Origin: Bacteroidales bacterium
Lineage (GTDB): Bacteria; Bacteroidota; Bacteroidia; Bacteroidales; Lentimicrobiaceae
Assembly: GCA_016788045.1 (NCBI GenBank)
Contig: JAEUTG010000029.1
Location: 1 to 64,000 of the forward strand
Direction: 5' to 3'
DNA length: 64,000 nucleotides
How positions within the stretch are numbered: the first letter of the stretch is position 1; every line of letters starts with the position of its first letter. The translations under genes were made by a program, and so were the position numbers. Below the pieces are notes generated by a model, which was not told the DNA's origin, did no database searches, and worked only from the letters and a program-made list of their open reading frames with translations. Positions 17,008 through 26,195 of this stretch are shown here, one piece after another.

Positions 17008-17739
17008 TTATTGTTTCCTTTCGATAAGTTCAAAAAAGGTCTTCTGATAGGTGTCGCTGATGGGAATATACTGGTCAGCTATTTTAATGTGCCTACGCTC
17101 TATGAATTCTATTTTATCGATGGCAACAAACCATGACTTATGAACCCTGCAAAATCGCGGTTCCTCTAGTACATCCTCGATTCCCTGTGCATTCATCAAT
17201 GTCATTATCCGGCGGTTTTTGGTTACGATTTTCCAGTAATCACCCATGCCCTCAACATACAACACCTCATTCATGGCAACTTTCTCCATCCGGGTTTCAG
17301 TTTTTACAAAGAAATAGTCTTTCCCTTCTGTTTGTGGCAAATTCAATACAACCGGCTGTTCCTGCCCGGCAGATGCCAGAGCATGCATTCTGTCGGATAC
17401 TTTATTGAGGCCTTTAATGAACCGTTCGAACGAAATGGGCTTCAGCATGTAATCAACCACATCCAGTTCAAAGCCCTGTAGGGCATAGGAGTCGTATGCA
17501 GTTGTAAGAATCACAAAGGGCTTTATCTTCAGGGCGTTGAGCAATTGTATGCCTGTAAGTTCTTCCATCTGAATATCAAGCAGAATAAGATCCACACTGT
17601 TGTTCTGAAGATATTCCAGTGTATCGATGGCATTGTCAAATGTACGCAGCAGGTTTATAAACGGAACCTTTGTACAATAATCCCTGATGATATCAAGGGC
17701 CAGTGGTTCATCGTCGATGGCAATACAGTTTATTTTCAT
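17008..17739 (-). CDS. LytTR-family response regulator
   Basis: 243 residues. The receiver domain (1-120) has the acidic pair DD at 9-10, phosphoacceptor Asp55 (LILLDIQM) and the conserved Thr and Lys region (ILTTAYDSYAL, MLKPI). A linker leads to a LytTR DNA-binding domain (about 140-240; DYFFVKTETRMEKVAMNEVLYVEGMGDYWKIVT, RVHKSWFVAIDKIEFIE). It follows the kinase gene at 17741 with a single base between them, so the two form a coupled two-gene operon. The kinase-LytTR pairing is the classic LytS/LytT arrangement. The target genes are unknown. Confidence 0.92.
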   Translation of the reverse strand: MKINCIAIDDEPLALDIIRDYCTKVPFINLLRTFDNAIDTLEYLQNNSVDLILLDIQMEELTGIQLLNALKIKPFVILTTAYDSYALQGFELDVVDYMLKPISFERFIKGLNKVSDRMHALASAGQEQPVVLNLPQTEGKDYFFVKTETRMEKVAMNEVLYVEGMGDYWKIVTKNRRIMTLMNAQGIEDVLEEPRFCRVHKSWFVAIDKIEFIERRHIKIADQYIPISDTYQKTFFELIERKQ

Positions 17740-17740
17740 G

Positions 17741-18784
17741 TCAGTTGTTTATTTCAAGAATAATTCTGTAGGTTTCTGAATCTCTGGCTATTAAAAGCGA
17801 ATGTTTTCCCGGATAAATCAAATCAAGTCTTCTCCTGATGTTGACAAGGTCTGATCTGCTTCCATCTTCATCCTGCGTGGCCGAAGTTTTCTTTAAATAA
17901 TTCAACACTTCAAACCGTATTGTTTTTCTTGTTACTGACAAACGTATAACAATTCCCGGACTGTGTTTTCTGCTGCCATATCTGAAAGCATTTTCGACAA
18001 AGGGAATCAGTAACATTGGCTCGATAGAATGTCGTTCTGTTTCTCCGTCAATTTCAAATAAAACGAAATAGGGGTCTTTAATGCGAAGTTTCTGAAGTTC
18101 AATAAAACTATGGAGGTGTTCAACCTCCTCCTCAAGCAGTACCTTTTTGGTGGAAGCATCAGAAAGCATATACCTCATGATGGAAGAAAGTTTCATGACG
18201 GCAGCCGGGGCTTCATCAGATTTTCTGTAGACAAGGGAATATATATTGTTCAGCGTATTGAAAAGAAAATGCGGATTTATCCGCGACCTTAACAAAGCAA
18301 GTTCGCTGGCTTGCTGACGGTTGATGAGTTCGTTCTTAAGTTTCTGCGACTCGAACCAGTTTATCGTAAACCGGATCAGTATGGCATAAATACCGGTGAT
18401 GATTACCAACCGGAGATTGTTCCAGGTGTAACCCCATTTAAACATCAATTCTTCCGAAGGTAAATCAGTAAGCTGTTTCCAGAATAGAAATTCAATGAAT
18501 GTCCGGAATACCGTAACCATTGCAACAATGGGTATAGCTACTGAAAGAGTCAAGGCTAAGTTTTTGAATTTCAAGAAATAAGGAAATGAAAAATAGATCA
18601 GATAAAAAGAAATCATGTTCAGGATTGTCTTCAGACAAACATCTATCAGGAACTTATTGCCGGCCAGGTAGACCTCTTCAAGTTGCCCGGTGTAAAGTGG
18701 GAACAGCCCCTGGTTTATGATATAGAACCAGAAGAGCAAGTGAATGAACACGATGTTGTTCCGATGCATCTTCATTTCTCTCAA
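17741..18784 (-). CDS. LytS-type (His_kinase family) sensor kinase
   Basis: 347 residues. Four hydrophobic spans occupy about 8-160. The His_kinase core begins near 175 with LALLRSRINPHFLFNTLNN, whose His is the expected phosphoacceptor, and continues to the ATP-binding N-box MLLIPFVENAFRYGSR. Glycine-rich G-boxes are weak, as is usual for this kinase family. The N-terminal MREMKM leaves two or three possible starts (18784, 18775, 18769). A TAACTTTG promoter core lies on the minus strand just upstream (18804-18811). It is the partner of the LytTR regulator directly downstream. The sensed signal is unknown because no extracellular domain is present. Confidence 0.9.
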   Translation of the reverse strand: MREMKMHRNNIVFIHLLFWFYIINQGLFPLYTGQLEEVYLAGNKFLIDVCLKTILNMISFYLIYFSFPYFLKFKNLALTLSVAIPIVAMVTVFRTFIEFLFWKQLTDLPSEELMFKWGYTWNNLRLVIITGIYAILIRFTINWFESQKLKNELINRQQASELALLRSRINPHFLFNTLNNIYSLVYRKSDEAPAAVMKLSSIMRYMLSDASTKKVLLEEEVEHLHSFIELQKLRIKDPYFVLFEIDGETERHSIEPMLLIPFVENAFRYGSRKHSPGIVIRLSVTRKTIRFEVLNYLKKTSATQDEDGSRSDLVNIRRRLDLIYPGKHSLLIARDSETYRIILEINN

Positions 18785-18803
18785 CCAATTCGTAATTGTT
18801 ACT

Positions 18804-18811
18804 CAAAGTTA
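18804..18811 (-). promoter_or_regulatory. Candidate promoter core (TAACTTTG) of the LytS/LytTR operon
   Basis: On the minus strand TAACTTTG matches TAnnTTTG exactly, 19-20 bases upstream of the first possible start codon at 18784. The nearest TTG upstream is about 25 bases away, slightly longer than usual, so confidence is moderate. Confidence 0.35.
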
Positions 18812-19044
18812 AGGATAATACAGCATTCCGATTCTTCAAAGTGCCGTTAAATCGATGAAATACACTGATTATCCGGCCAATTGAAGTCTGGTATCTGTAA
18901 GTGGCATCGGGTGGAGCCGGTTTAAACTGAGATTGTTGATTGAATCCCGGCGGCAAATTGCTTAGAATCGAAAAAAACTGAGAAGAATTCACGATTGACT
19001 GGTTATAATATGAAAAGAAACTGCCACAAAGACACGGAGACACA

Positions 19045-19217
19045 GAAGCTGTCTCATAGGTTAGTGTCAGGCTTCGACTCCGCCTGCCTGATTGCACAGG
19101 CAGACAGGCTCAGCCTGACATTTGATAATCAATCGGTTGTCATATTGAGCAGCTTGCCCCGCCCATTTTGGCGGGGTAGTCGAAATATAGACAATTACTG
19201 ACTTTTGAGACATCCTC
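19045..19217. mobile_element. MITE-like element, copy 1
   Basis: The ends are terminal inverted repeats: GAAGCTGTCTCATAGGTTAGT on the left, and ACTGACTTTTGAGACATCCTC on the right, whose complement begins with GTCTCAAAAGTCAGT. The right-hand 100 bases (CAGCCTGACATTTGATAATC ... GGCGGGGTAGTCGAAATAT) match the copy at 40598-40758 almost exactly. The centre differs: this copy carries the mobile palindrome at 19082-19109. No transposase is encoded. Confidence 0.75.
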
Positions 19218-19297
19218 GGTGTCAAGGTTTCTTTTGCTTTAACCGTTTAACAATGATAAAATATCTACAGTCATTGGTTAAAGGCTGAAAATAACAG

Positions 19298-19381
19298 AAG
19301 AGGCTGTTTCAAAAGTCAGGCTATGCAAATCCGATGGCTCATCGGAACGAAGCCTGTTTTACTTTATGAGACAGCCTCTTT
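19298..19381. mobile_element. MITE-like element, copy 3 (inverted, internally deleted); possible terminator
   Basis: It begins AAGAGGCTGTTTCAAAAGTC and ends TTATGAGACAGCCTCTT, the same terminal inverted repeats as the other two copies. The inner part GATGGCTCATCGGAACGAAGC is the reverse complement of the left interior of the copy at 40598, so it is inverted and lacks the right half. It lies 50 bases beyond the stop of the minus-strand gene at 19431, where its long hairpin could also end transcription. Confidence 0.75.
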
Positions 19382-19430
19382 CAATTTCATTGATCCCGCC
19401 TTGAAAAGAAGGACCGGAATTCCACTCTGT

Positions 19431-21230
19431 TTAATGCCGTACCGGGATTTTCTTTGTAATCCTGTTGTCAGCTGATATAATATTCAACAGATACAATCCT
19501 TCTCTGAAGTCCGAACTGTTGACTGTTTTTAGTTGGCCCTCACGGATTTCACTGTATTCCGCTGAATAAATAATCCTGCCGGTAACATCGGTGATGGTCA
19601 GTTTGATGGTTCCTTTCACATTGTCGCCAAACCGAATGTTGATCTTATCGCTGGCAGGAACAGGAAACACACTGAAGCTGCTGAGGCTGAGGTCGCCTGC
19701 CGAAACCAGGCTTGCCGAGGCCTGATTTGAGTAAACATCGGTATAAACAGCATTGCGCAGGCCTGTATTACAACCGTCCGGGTTCACGATTTTAACCATA
19801 TAGGCGATGTCACCTCCAGGGGCATTGAAATCGGTGAAAGAACCGAAACTCGCCGAAACGGTGGCAATCTGCTCAAAGGGGCCATTGCCTGATCTGCGCA
19901 TGATTTTGTATGAATTGTAGTCAAAGCCCAGGTAAGGTGTCCAGATCAGGTTCCAGTTGCCTCCCACGCCCTGGTTGATGGTCAGGTGAATGGTCTGGTG
20001 GAAATCTCCTGCCGGGAATACCCTGTTTTCGCCATCCCTGAAACCAATTTTGTAACGGTAAGGTCTCATGGAAGGGTTGGATTCAGGATCGGTAACCATG
20101 GGTATATCCTGATAACTCACTGTATCAATGACGTCATAAATATTTGCTTCATCGGTTTCCTTATAGATCAGGAAATCGGCGATCAGATCCGAGACGGGCT
20201 TTTCCCAGACGATTACATTTTGATTTGTCAGGCTGTCTACTGTAACCATGCATACCGGAGTTTCAGGGAATGGCATAATTGTAAAGGCTTCGCTCACTGT
20301 ATTGGATGAAAGTGCGTAGGAATCTGTAATCCGGATGCGGCATTCATCTGAATTCACATAGGGGGTGAACCATTCAACACTTCCTGAATTCCCCTGGCTG
20401 CTTCCATTGGCGATGACTTCCCAGGTTGCACCGTTGTCATCGGAGAATTCGAGGTAATTGGCAGACGAAAAAGGGTTTTCGACTGTCCAGCTAAGGGTGA
20501 AAAGGCTATTGCTCTTTACGATTTCTCCCCCTAAAGGCGAGGTGAAGGTGTACACGGGTAAAGGACTGATCCTGAACACCTGGCTCAGGCCGAATTGTGA
20601 TGGATTCTCAGTATTGTAGAGTTTCAGGATACACGAATCAGCAGGGATTTCAGATAATTCAATGTAGGTATAGCTCATCAATGCGTTCAGATTCTGGGCT
20701 ACGGGTGTAAAGGTGAGTCCGTTATCGACCGAGATTTCAGCGTTCAGCAGGGCAATACCGGGCACGTTGGTAAACCAGTAAACCTGGGCAGGGCTGTTGG
20801 CAAAAACGGCCGAAGTGCCGGATGGCTCCCAGATGCTGATGGGTGGAACGTAAACGGTAAAAGGTGCATCACTGACATCGCTGGCTTCAGGGTTTATAAA
20901 ATCAGTAATTCTCAGTATCGCGTTGGAAGTTGAAATATTTGGTGGGCCCACCGAAGCAATGCCTCCGGTTGGCCCGGAAGGAACCTGTCCCATATACCAC
21001 CAGTTGATTCCGCCATCATAGGAAAATTCGATGTTTACCACACTGCTCAGGTTTTGTCCTGTCCAGGTGGTTGTTTCAGACGTTCCATAGGTCCATGTCT
21101 CTCCGCCATTGGGAGTTTGTATGGTTAGCGTCTGCGCAAAGACCGGTATGTTGATAAAAGTTGAAAAAATGAACATGCTGAAAACAATAGGTTTCAGGTA
21201 TTTTGGAAGGCGGGCGTAATTTGGCATCAT
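19431..21230 (-). CDS. T9SS cargo protein, PNGGETW repeat and Fn3-like type (tandem paralogue A)
   Basis: 599 residues from the ATG pair at 21230/21227. An upstream in-frame start (21290) adds non-signal sequence and spoils the match to the 598-residue neighbour. The order is: signal peptide; three Ig-like units beginning QTPNGGETWTYGTSETTTW, EPSGTSAVFANSPAQVYW and TSPLGGEIVKSNSLFTLSW (Kre9/KNH-like NGGE pattern, each ending in RITD or FTI); an Fn3-like region (about 330-500); and a T9SS sorting domain (FSVFPVPASDKI ... TKKIPVRH). It is predicted to be a secreted adhesion or structural protein. It lies 191 bases downstream of its paralogue. Confidence 0.83.
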   Translation of the reverse strand: MMPNYARLPKYLKPIVFSMFIFSTFINIPVFAQTLTIQTPNGGETWTYGTSETTTWTGQNLSSVVNIEFSYDGGINWWYMGQVPSGPTGGIASVGPPNISTSNAILRITDFINPEASDVSDAPFTVYVPPISIWEPSGTSAVFANSPAQVYWFTNVPGIALLNAEISVDNGLTFTPVAQNLNALMSYTYIELSEIPADSCILKLYNTENPSQFGLSQVFRISPLPVYTFTSPLGGEIVKSNSLFTLSWTVENPFSSANYLEFSDDNGATWEVIANGSSQGNSGSVEWFTPYVNSDECRIRITDSYALSSNTVSEAFTIMPFPETPVCMVTVDSLTNQNVIVWEKPVSDLIADFLIYKETDEANIYDVIDTVSYQDIPMVTDPESNPSMRPYRYKIGFRDGENRVFPAGDFHQTIHLTINQGVGGNWNLIWTPYLGFDYNSYKIMRRSGNGPFEQIATVSASFGSFTDFNAPGGDIAYMVKIVNPDGCNTGLRNAVYTDVYSNQASASLVSAGDLSLSSFSVFPVPASDKINIRFGDNVKGTIKLTITDVTGRIIYSAEYSEIREGQLKTVNSSDFREGLYLLNIISADNRITKKIPVRH

Positions 21231-21421
21231 TGTTTTATTTTTTTGTTTAAACATTAAACGAAATAAATCGGCAAAAAATTCAAAGCGCATTTGCTATATT
21301 GAGAATTGTGGAAATATTTATTTCCTGCATCATTTGTTCAAATAATACGGCGTCTGGGCTTTTTCCCGTTTGTATTCTTCTACCTCCATCCTGTATTTTC
21401 AGATCGGATATCGTTCAGAAT

Positions 21422-23218
21422 TTAATGCCGTACCACAATTTTTTTTGTAATCCTGTTGTCGGATGAAATAACATTCAACAGATACATGCCTTCATTAAAG
21501 CCTGAACTATTTACTGTTATCAAATTTCCACCGCGCATACCGCTGTATTCATCTGAATGAATGATCCGGCCGGTAACATCGGAAATGGTCAGTTTGATCG
21601 GTCCTTTGACATTGTCTCCGAATTGAATGTTGATCCGGTCGTTGGCCGGAACCGGATAGATGCTGAAGGAATTATCCGGCATCTGTGCCACAGAAACGGC
21701 ATTCAATGAAGCTTCATTGGAACGGACCTGAAGATTTTCATTGTCACGGGAGCCGGTATTGCAGTTTCCGGGCCTGTCAATGGCCACAACGTAAGCTACA
21801 TCGCCGGCCGGAGCATCAAAATCGGTGTAGGAGTAGAAACTGGAGGAAATGGTGGCAATTTGTTCGAATTCTCCATTGCCTGATCTGCGCAGAATGTTGT
21901 ACGAAGAATAGTCAAATCCGGCATAGGGTGTCCAGATCAGGTTCCAGTTGCCACCCACACCCTGGTTGATGGTCAGGTGAATGGTCTGATGAAAATCACC
22001 GGCGGGGAAAACCCGGTTCTCATTGTCGAGGAACCCAACTTTATAGCGGTAAGGCCTTATGGAAGGATTCGACTGAACATCTGTAACCATGGGGAATTCA
22101 CTGTACGCCACGGTGTCGATAACCTCATAAACGTTCGCCTGGCTGGTTTCCCGGTATACCAGAAAATCAGAAATAAGCTCTGGTGAAGGCATTTCCCACA
22201 TGATGATGTTGTGGTTGGTGAGGCTGTCAACCGTAACCATACAAAGTGAGATCTCAGGAAAAGGCATGATGGTAAAAGCTTCGGAGGTATCCACAGATGT
22301 CAGGGAATATAAATCCCTGATGCGTATCAGGCATTCTTCCGAATTGATGTTGGGGGTATTCCAGACGTAGCTTCCGTAGGTTCCCGTGCTCATTGCATTG
22401 TTAATATACACCCATGTTTCTCCATTGTCGGTTGAATACTCGAGATCACAAATATCAGCATAGGGGTTTTCAATTGTCCAACTGATTGTCAGCGGGCTGT
22501 AAACATTCACAATTTCTCCGCCGGCAGGGGAGGTCAGGGTGTAAACCGGCACCGTGCTGATGGCAAAAGGCGTGCTGATGCAATTCTCGGACGGATCCGC
22601 AGCATTGGAAAGCCTGAGAATACAGGTTTCGGTTGCTGTGTCGGAAAGGGTAAGGTAAGTGAACCCGGTGAGAGCGTTGATGTTCTGGGCTACAGGCAAG
22701 TAGGTAAGTCCGCCGTCGGTCGATATTTCCGCATTGATCAGGGTGATGTCCGGGTCATTGACGAGCCAGTTTACATAGGTGGGTACATCGGCGAAAACAA
22801 AAGATCCGGTAGCCGGCTGATATATGTTGATTGGTGAAAAGGTAATGGAAAAAGGCGCATCACTGATGTCGCTTACCGCAGGATTGAAGAAGTCGGTAAT
22901 TCTCAACAGGGCGTTTGTAGTAATGGTATTGGGTACAAAGACCGGGGCTATGCCTCCGTTCGGTGCAGAAGAAAGTTCACCAAAGTAAAACCATTGATTT
23001 CCTCCGTCATTTGATATTTCAAGCCTAAGGATACTGCCAAGGGCTTGTCCTGTCCAGCTGACTTCTTCATAAGTTCCTCCGTTCCAGATTTCTCCGCCAT
23101 TCGGACTGAGTAAGGTTATACTCTGCGCGTATAAATTGTTAGCCTGCGCAGTTGCAAAGAGCAACGCAATGGCAATGGATTTTACATATCTCAGGGTGCC
23201 GGGGTATCTCTGTTTCAT
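21422..23218 (-). CDS. T9SS cargo protein, PNGGETW repeat and Fn3-like type (tandem paralogue B)
   Basis: 598 residues with the same layout as the neighbour at 19431: signal peptide ending LYAQ; Ig-like units starting LSPNGGEIWNGGTYEEVSW, QPATGSFVFADVPTYVNW and TSPAGGEIVNVYSPLTISW; an Fn3-like segment with the shared stretch HQTIHLTINQGVGGNWNLIW; and a T9SS domain (FSIYPVPANDRI ... TKKIVVRH). The Fn3-like and C-terminal parts are more alike between the two than the Ig-like part, suggesting diversification of the binding region or gene conversion at the 3' end. The role is unknown. Confidence 0.83.
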   Translation of the reverse strand: MKQRYPGTLRYVKSIAIALLFATAQANNLYAQSITLLSPNGGEIWNGGTYEEVSWTGQALGSILRLEISNDGGNQWFYFGELSSAPNGGIAPVFVPNTITTNALLRITDFFNPAVSDISDAPFSITFSPINIYQPATGSFVFADVPTYVNWLVNDPDITLINAEISTDGGLTYLPVAQNINALTGFTYLTLSDTATETCILRLSNAADPSENCISTPFAISTVPVYTLTSPAGGEIVNVYSPLTISWTIENPYADICDLEYSTDNGETWVYINNAMSTGTYGSYVWNTPNINSEECLIRIRDLYSLTSVDTSEAFTIMPFPEISLCMVTVDSLTNHNIIMWEMPSPELISDFLVYRETSQANVYEVIDTVAYSEFPMVTDVQSNPSIRPYRYKVGFLDNENRVFPAGDFHQTIHLTINQGVGGNWNLIWTPYAGFDYSSYNILRRSGNGEFEQIATISSSFYSYTDFDAPAGDVAYVVAIDRPGNCNTGSRDNENLQVRSNEASLNAVSVAQMPDNSFSIYPVPANDRINIQFGDNVKGPIKLTISDVTGRIIHSDEYSGMRGGNLITVNSSGFNEGMYLLNVISSDNRITKKIVVRH

Positions 23219-23930
23219 TGTTTACTGTTTAAGTTTCAGTGTTAAACGCCGAATCTGAAACATTGTTCATGGATGGTCGGGTGTAAACCTCTCCGGAGGT
23301 TCACTTCCGAGTATCCTTTGGCCGGCTAGCCGATCCACTAAGGAAATAAAAACCGCAGGTAAATAATTCACTATGAGAACATATCTTTAATTGTTTGAGG
23401 GCTGTATTACTTCTGTAAGATTCAGCCATTTGTGGTAGTGCTGCCTCTGAAACCTGATTGTCAATGTGGATGCTTGCCTGATTGTTGTTTAATCAGGGCG
23501 CCCAATGAATGAAACAAAGTCAGGATAATTCAGCCAATGTGAGGTTCTGAATGCATAAGCGGAATTCACCCTGATTCATCGGATCTGCATCGCACTGAGA
23601 AACCATTTTCTTATGGTTGGAATTCCTTTGCAATCAAAGGAAAACAACCCAGGTTCCTTCAACCACAGGTGAGCCGCAGTGCACATATTATTAACAAAAC
23701 TTTAACATTCTGACATAAACAACTTTTCCGGGTTGCTGGTTAAAATGTTGCAGGCAATAAATCACAATCCGGGAAAGCAAACGGATTTTCATAGAAAAAA
23801 TCAGGCTGACCCATCCATTACTTCATTGAACTATAATGCCACTTCCTGCAGACTTTTCCCGTTCGGGTCCGGCAGTTACAAATTTTTGATTTTCTCATGG
23901 TCTTTATCTTATTTTAAACAGGAGGTTTGA
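23219..23930. other. Long intergenic region between divergent genes
   Basis: About 710 bases serving as upstream region for both neighbours. It holds a small hairpin (AACCTCTCCGGAGGTT, 23286-23301). An AGGAGG ribosome-binding site stands just before the ATG at 23931. No gene, riboswitch or full promoter could be recognised. Confidence 0.5.
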
Positions 23931-25808
23931 ATGAAATCAATACTGGTTTCTTTAGGAGTATTTGTAATATTTATTCTGCTCAACAGTTGCGAAACAGCGG
24001 AGAAGACTGTAGTTTCTTCAGGAAAGAGTCTCAGTAAGGTTGTTCAGACTATAGACACCGTGCGCAAAAAGTTTATTGAGATAGCCAGGGCTGATTTGTC
24101 ACTTTCGCCAGGGGAAGCGCTGGCGAAGACAGAAGAATGGCTGAGTCAGCAACCAGAGGTCAAACAGTCGTTTGTGATGGATGATGCATTTATCAGATTT
24201 ACGCTTCAATCAGGGTTGGAAGGATACTTTACCATCAATCTGACGGATGAGAACGGATTAAGCCTGACAAGAGGAGGTTCAGAAGTAGCATTGGACAATC
24301 CTTTGACGCTGAAAGTCAGATCTGAAAACGTTCTTACCAATAAAAAAGTCCTGATTTTTTCTCCATTTGTCAGTGATACCTGGTATGCAAGTTTATACAA
24401 GGAAGCTGAGGCTGAAATCATCGAAAATAAAATTAAAAGTTATGACAATGAATTTGAAGTCACCAACTTATATAAAGCGGATACTAGCGATGGGAAACTT
24501 GCAAGGCAAATAAAGGAACTTGAATCAATGGGGGAATATGGACTTGTAATCCTCAATACCCATGGATTGCCTGACGGCTTTTATACATCGAGTTGGGTTT
24601 ATGGATTGTCATCACAGTTTGATACTACAGAAGCTGCTATAAGAGAAGGAATTGACTACTTAAGACCCGGCACCTACGACCAGATTCTGGAAGGCTATTT
24701 TAAATTTGCTTACTATACGAACCTTGCCAATGTTCAGAACTGGCAGGAATTTCTCGATGAACGGTTTATGGATCCTCCTGTTTTATATCTGGTTGTAACA
24801 TCCAAGTTTATTAAGTCAATCCCATCATTGGAGAATACCATCATTTTTGGAAATATGTGTTATTCGGGATGGAACCTTGAGCAGGTTGAAAAACCAAAGC
24901 CAGGTGGTGGATCCTATAAAATTGAATACGAACCAATCCGTGAAGCGTTTCTCTCGCACAATCCCATTGCCTATTATGCTTATGCTTATCCTGACGGGAA
25001 ATCTGCCAAAGTCGGGAATAAGTTTGCCAAGGCGATGGAAGACTCATTAACCCGTTCCCTGATAAGAGATCTGGACAGTACCGGCAGGGCATACAGAAAT
25101 TCGGAGGTTGAAGAGTTCACTGGTCAACAGGTAAATGATCCGGTCAGTCCGGATATGCCTTTCAAACTCTTCGGCGCAGAAAACTACAGTTACGACAACT
25201 GTCAGGAGGAAATTTTTGATGTACGTGATGGTCAAAAATATCAGGTAGTCTGTATAGGAGATCAGGTCTGGATGGCAGAGAATCTGCGCTACAGCGGCAA
25301 CATAACGCAGATCATTGATGAAGACTCATGGGTCGCCTTGTGGAATGATGGCAATCCGATTGAGCAACCTGCCTGGAGCCATTACAACAACGACCCTGCC
25401 AATGATGCGGTTTATGGCAAGCTGTATAACTGGCATGCCGCGAACACAGGCCAGCTTTGCCCAGCCGGCTGGCATATCCCGACGGATGAAGAATGGGGCG
25501 AATTGATCAGTTTTCTGGGTGGCAGAGTTGACGCAGGGGGTAAAATGAAGAGCACAACCGGATGGAACCCGCCAAACTTCAACGCTACCAACAGCAGTGG
25601 CTTTTCTGGGTTCCCTGGTGGTTTGCGTAGTATCCTCGATGGTCAGTTTTCTGAGCTTGGCTCCAGTGGTTATTGGTGGAGTTCTACTACGATGAGTACG
25701 ATAGAACAACAGGCTTATTTTATCAGACTTAACAGTATTACAGACTTTGCTGACAGGTTCAATGGAAATAAATTATCCGGAATGTCCTGTCGGTGTGTGA
25801 AAGATTAA
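23931..25808 (+). CDS. Lipoprotein with caspase/gingipain-like (clan CD) domain fused to FISUMP domain
   Basis: 625 residues. Lipoprotein signal with Cys20 (LLNSCETAEK). A helical segment (25-75) and a small beta domain (78-130) precede a region (about 137-400) with the block order of clan CD peptidases: beta strand KVLIFSP, then YGLVILNTHG (candidate catalytic His211), then NTIIFGNMCYSG (candidate catalytic Cys310), then AYYAYAYPDGKSAKVG. A FISUMP domain fills 430-625 (VRDGQKYQVVCIGDQVW ... GMSCRCVKD). I have not seen this fusion described. The clan CD call rests on the His-Cys pattern only. A strong AGGAGG leader precedes the start. The gene stands alone, upstream of a terminator. Confidence 0.65.
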   Translation: MKSILVSLGVFVIFILLNSCETAEKTVVSSGKSLSKVVQTIDTVRKKFIEIARADLSLSPGEALAKTEEWLSQQPEVKQSFVMDDAFIRFTLQSGLEGYFTINLTDENGLSLTRGGSEVALDNPLTLKVRSENVLTNKKVLIFSPFVSDTWYASLYKEAEAEIIENKIKSYDNEFEVTNLYKADTSDGKLARQIKELESMGEYGLVILNTHGLPDGFYTSSWVYGLSSQFDTTEAAIREGIDYLRPGTYDQILEGYFKFAYYTNLANVQNWQEFLDERFMDPPVLYLVVTSKFIKSIPSLENTIIFGNMCYSGWNLEQVEKPKPGGGSYKIEYEPIREAFLSHNPIAYYAYAYPDGKSAKVGNKFAKAMEDSLTRSLIRDLDSTGRAYRNSEVEEFTGQQVNDPVSPDMPFKLFGAENYSYDNCQEEIFDVRDGQKYQVVCIGDQVWMAENLRYSGNITQIIDEDSWVALWNDGNPIEQPAWSHYNNDPANDAVYGKLYNWHAANTGQLCPAGWHIPTDEEWGELISFLGGRVDAGGKMKSTTGWNPPNFNATNSSGFSGFPGGLRSILDGQFSELGSSGYWWSSTTMSTIEQQAYFIRLNSITDFADRFNGNKLSGMSCRCVKD

Positions 25809-26195
25809 GAATTTTGGTTTTTACAAAAGCAATGCAAAAGAAGATTTCATATTTCTCGCGCACATTCAACATTTTGGTGAACTGAATGCCCAGGTACGCC
25901 CCGGAGATGTTTTGGTATAAAGGGCTGAGTTCGGTTTGCCGGTACTAAGATTAACCTGAGTTTCCACCTGCTGAAAAACCTTCAACGGTTCAGCAGGTGG
26001 CTCTTTTTCGGTATGTTCTTGTTGCTGCATCTTTTCATCACACGCAGATAACGCTTACAAAAACCGTACTTCTCAAGCTTATTCTCAAAGGAATGTTTAA
26101 ATTTGAAGAGATTTCAACTTAGCATTGGTTGGCATAAGCTGATGCAAATGCTGGTTTGGTATTCCGGTTTATCCTGACAATCAATCCGCTTTTCT
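25809..26195. other. Intergenic region with terminator
   Basis: About 390 bases without a gene. It contains a strong terminator at 25964-26008, followed by about 190 bases of leader region before the next gene in which no clear promoter was found. Confidence 0.6.
25964..26008 (+). terminator. Strong intrinsic terminator
   Basis: CCACCTGCTGAA (25964-25975) pairs perfectly with TTCAGCAGGTGG (25989-26000) and is followed by CTCTTTTT. It lies about 155 bases after the caspase-FISUMP gene and probably ends its transcript. Confidence 0.85.

Larger units (their letters stand above)
18785..19430. other. Intergenic region carrying two copies of a terminal-inverted-repeat element
   Basis: About 650 bases with no gene. 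It contains the promoter core of the kinase operon, short period-eight repeats (CACAAAGA, CACGGAGA, CACAGAAG near 19024-19047), and two copies of a small inverted-repeat element at 19045-19217 and 19298-19381, listed separately. Confidence 0.7.

Noticed and set aside
23286-23301. Hairpin AACCTCTCCGGAGGTT considered as part of a riboswitch
   Set aside because: It is a single small stem with no conserved aptamer core or terminator partner, and lies on the wrong side for a leader of the plus-strand gene.
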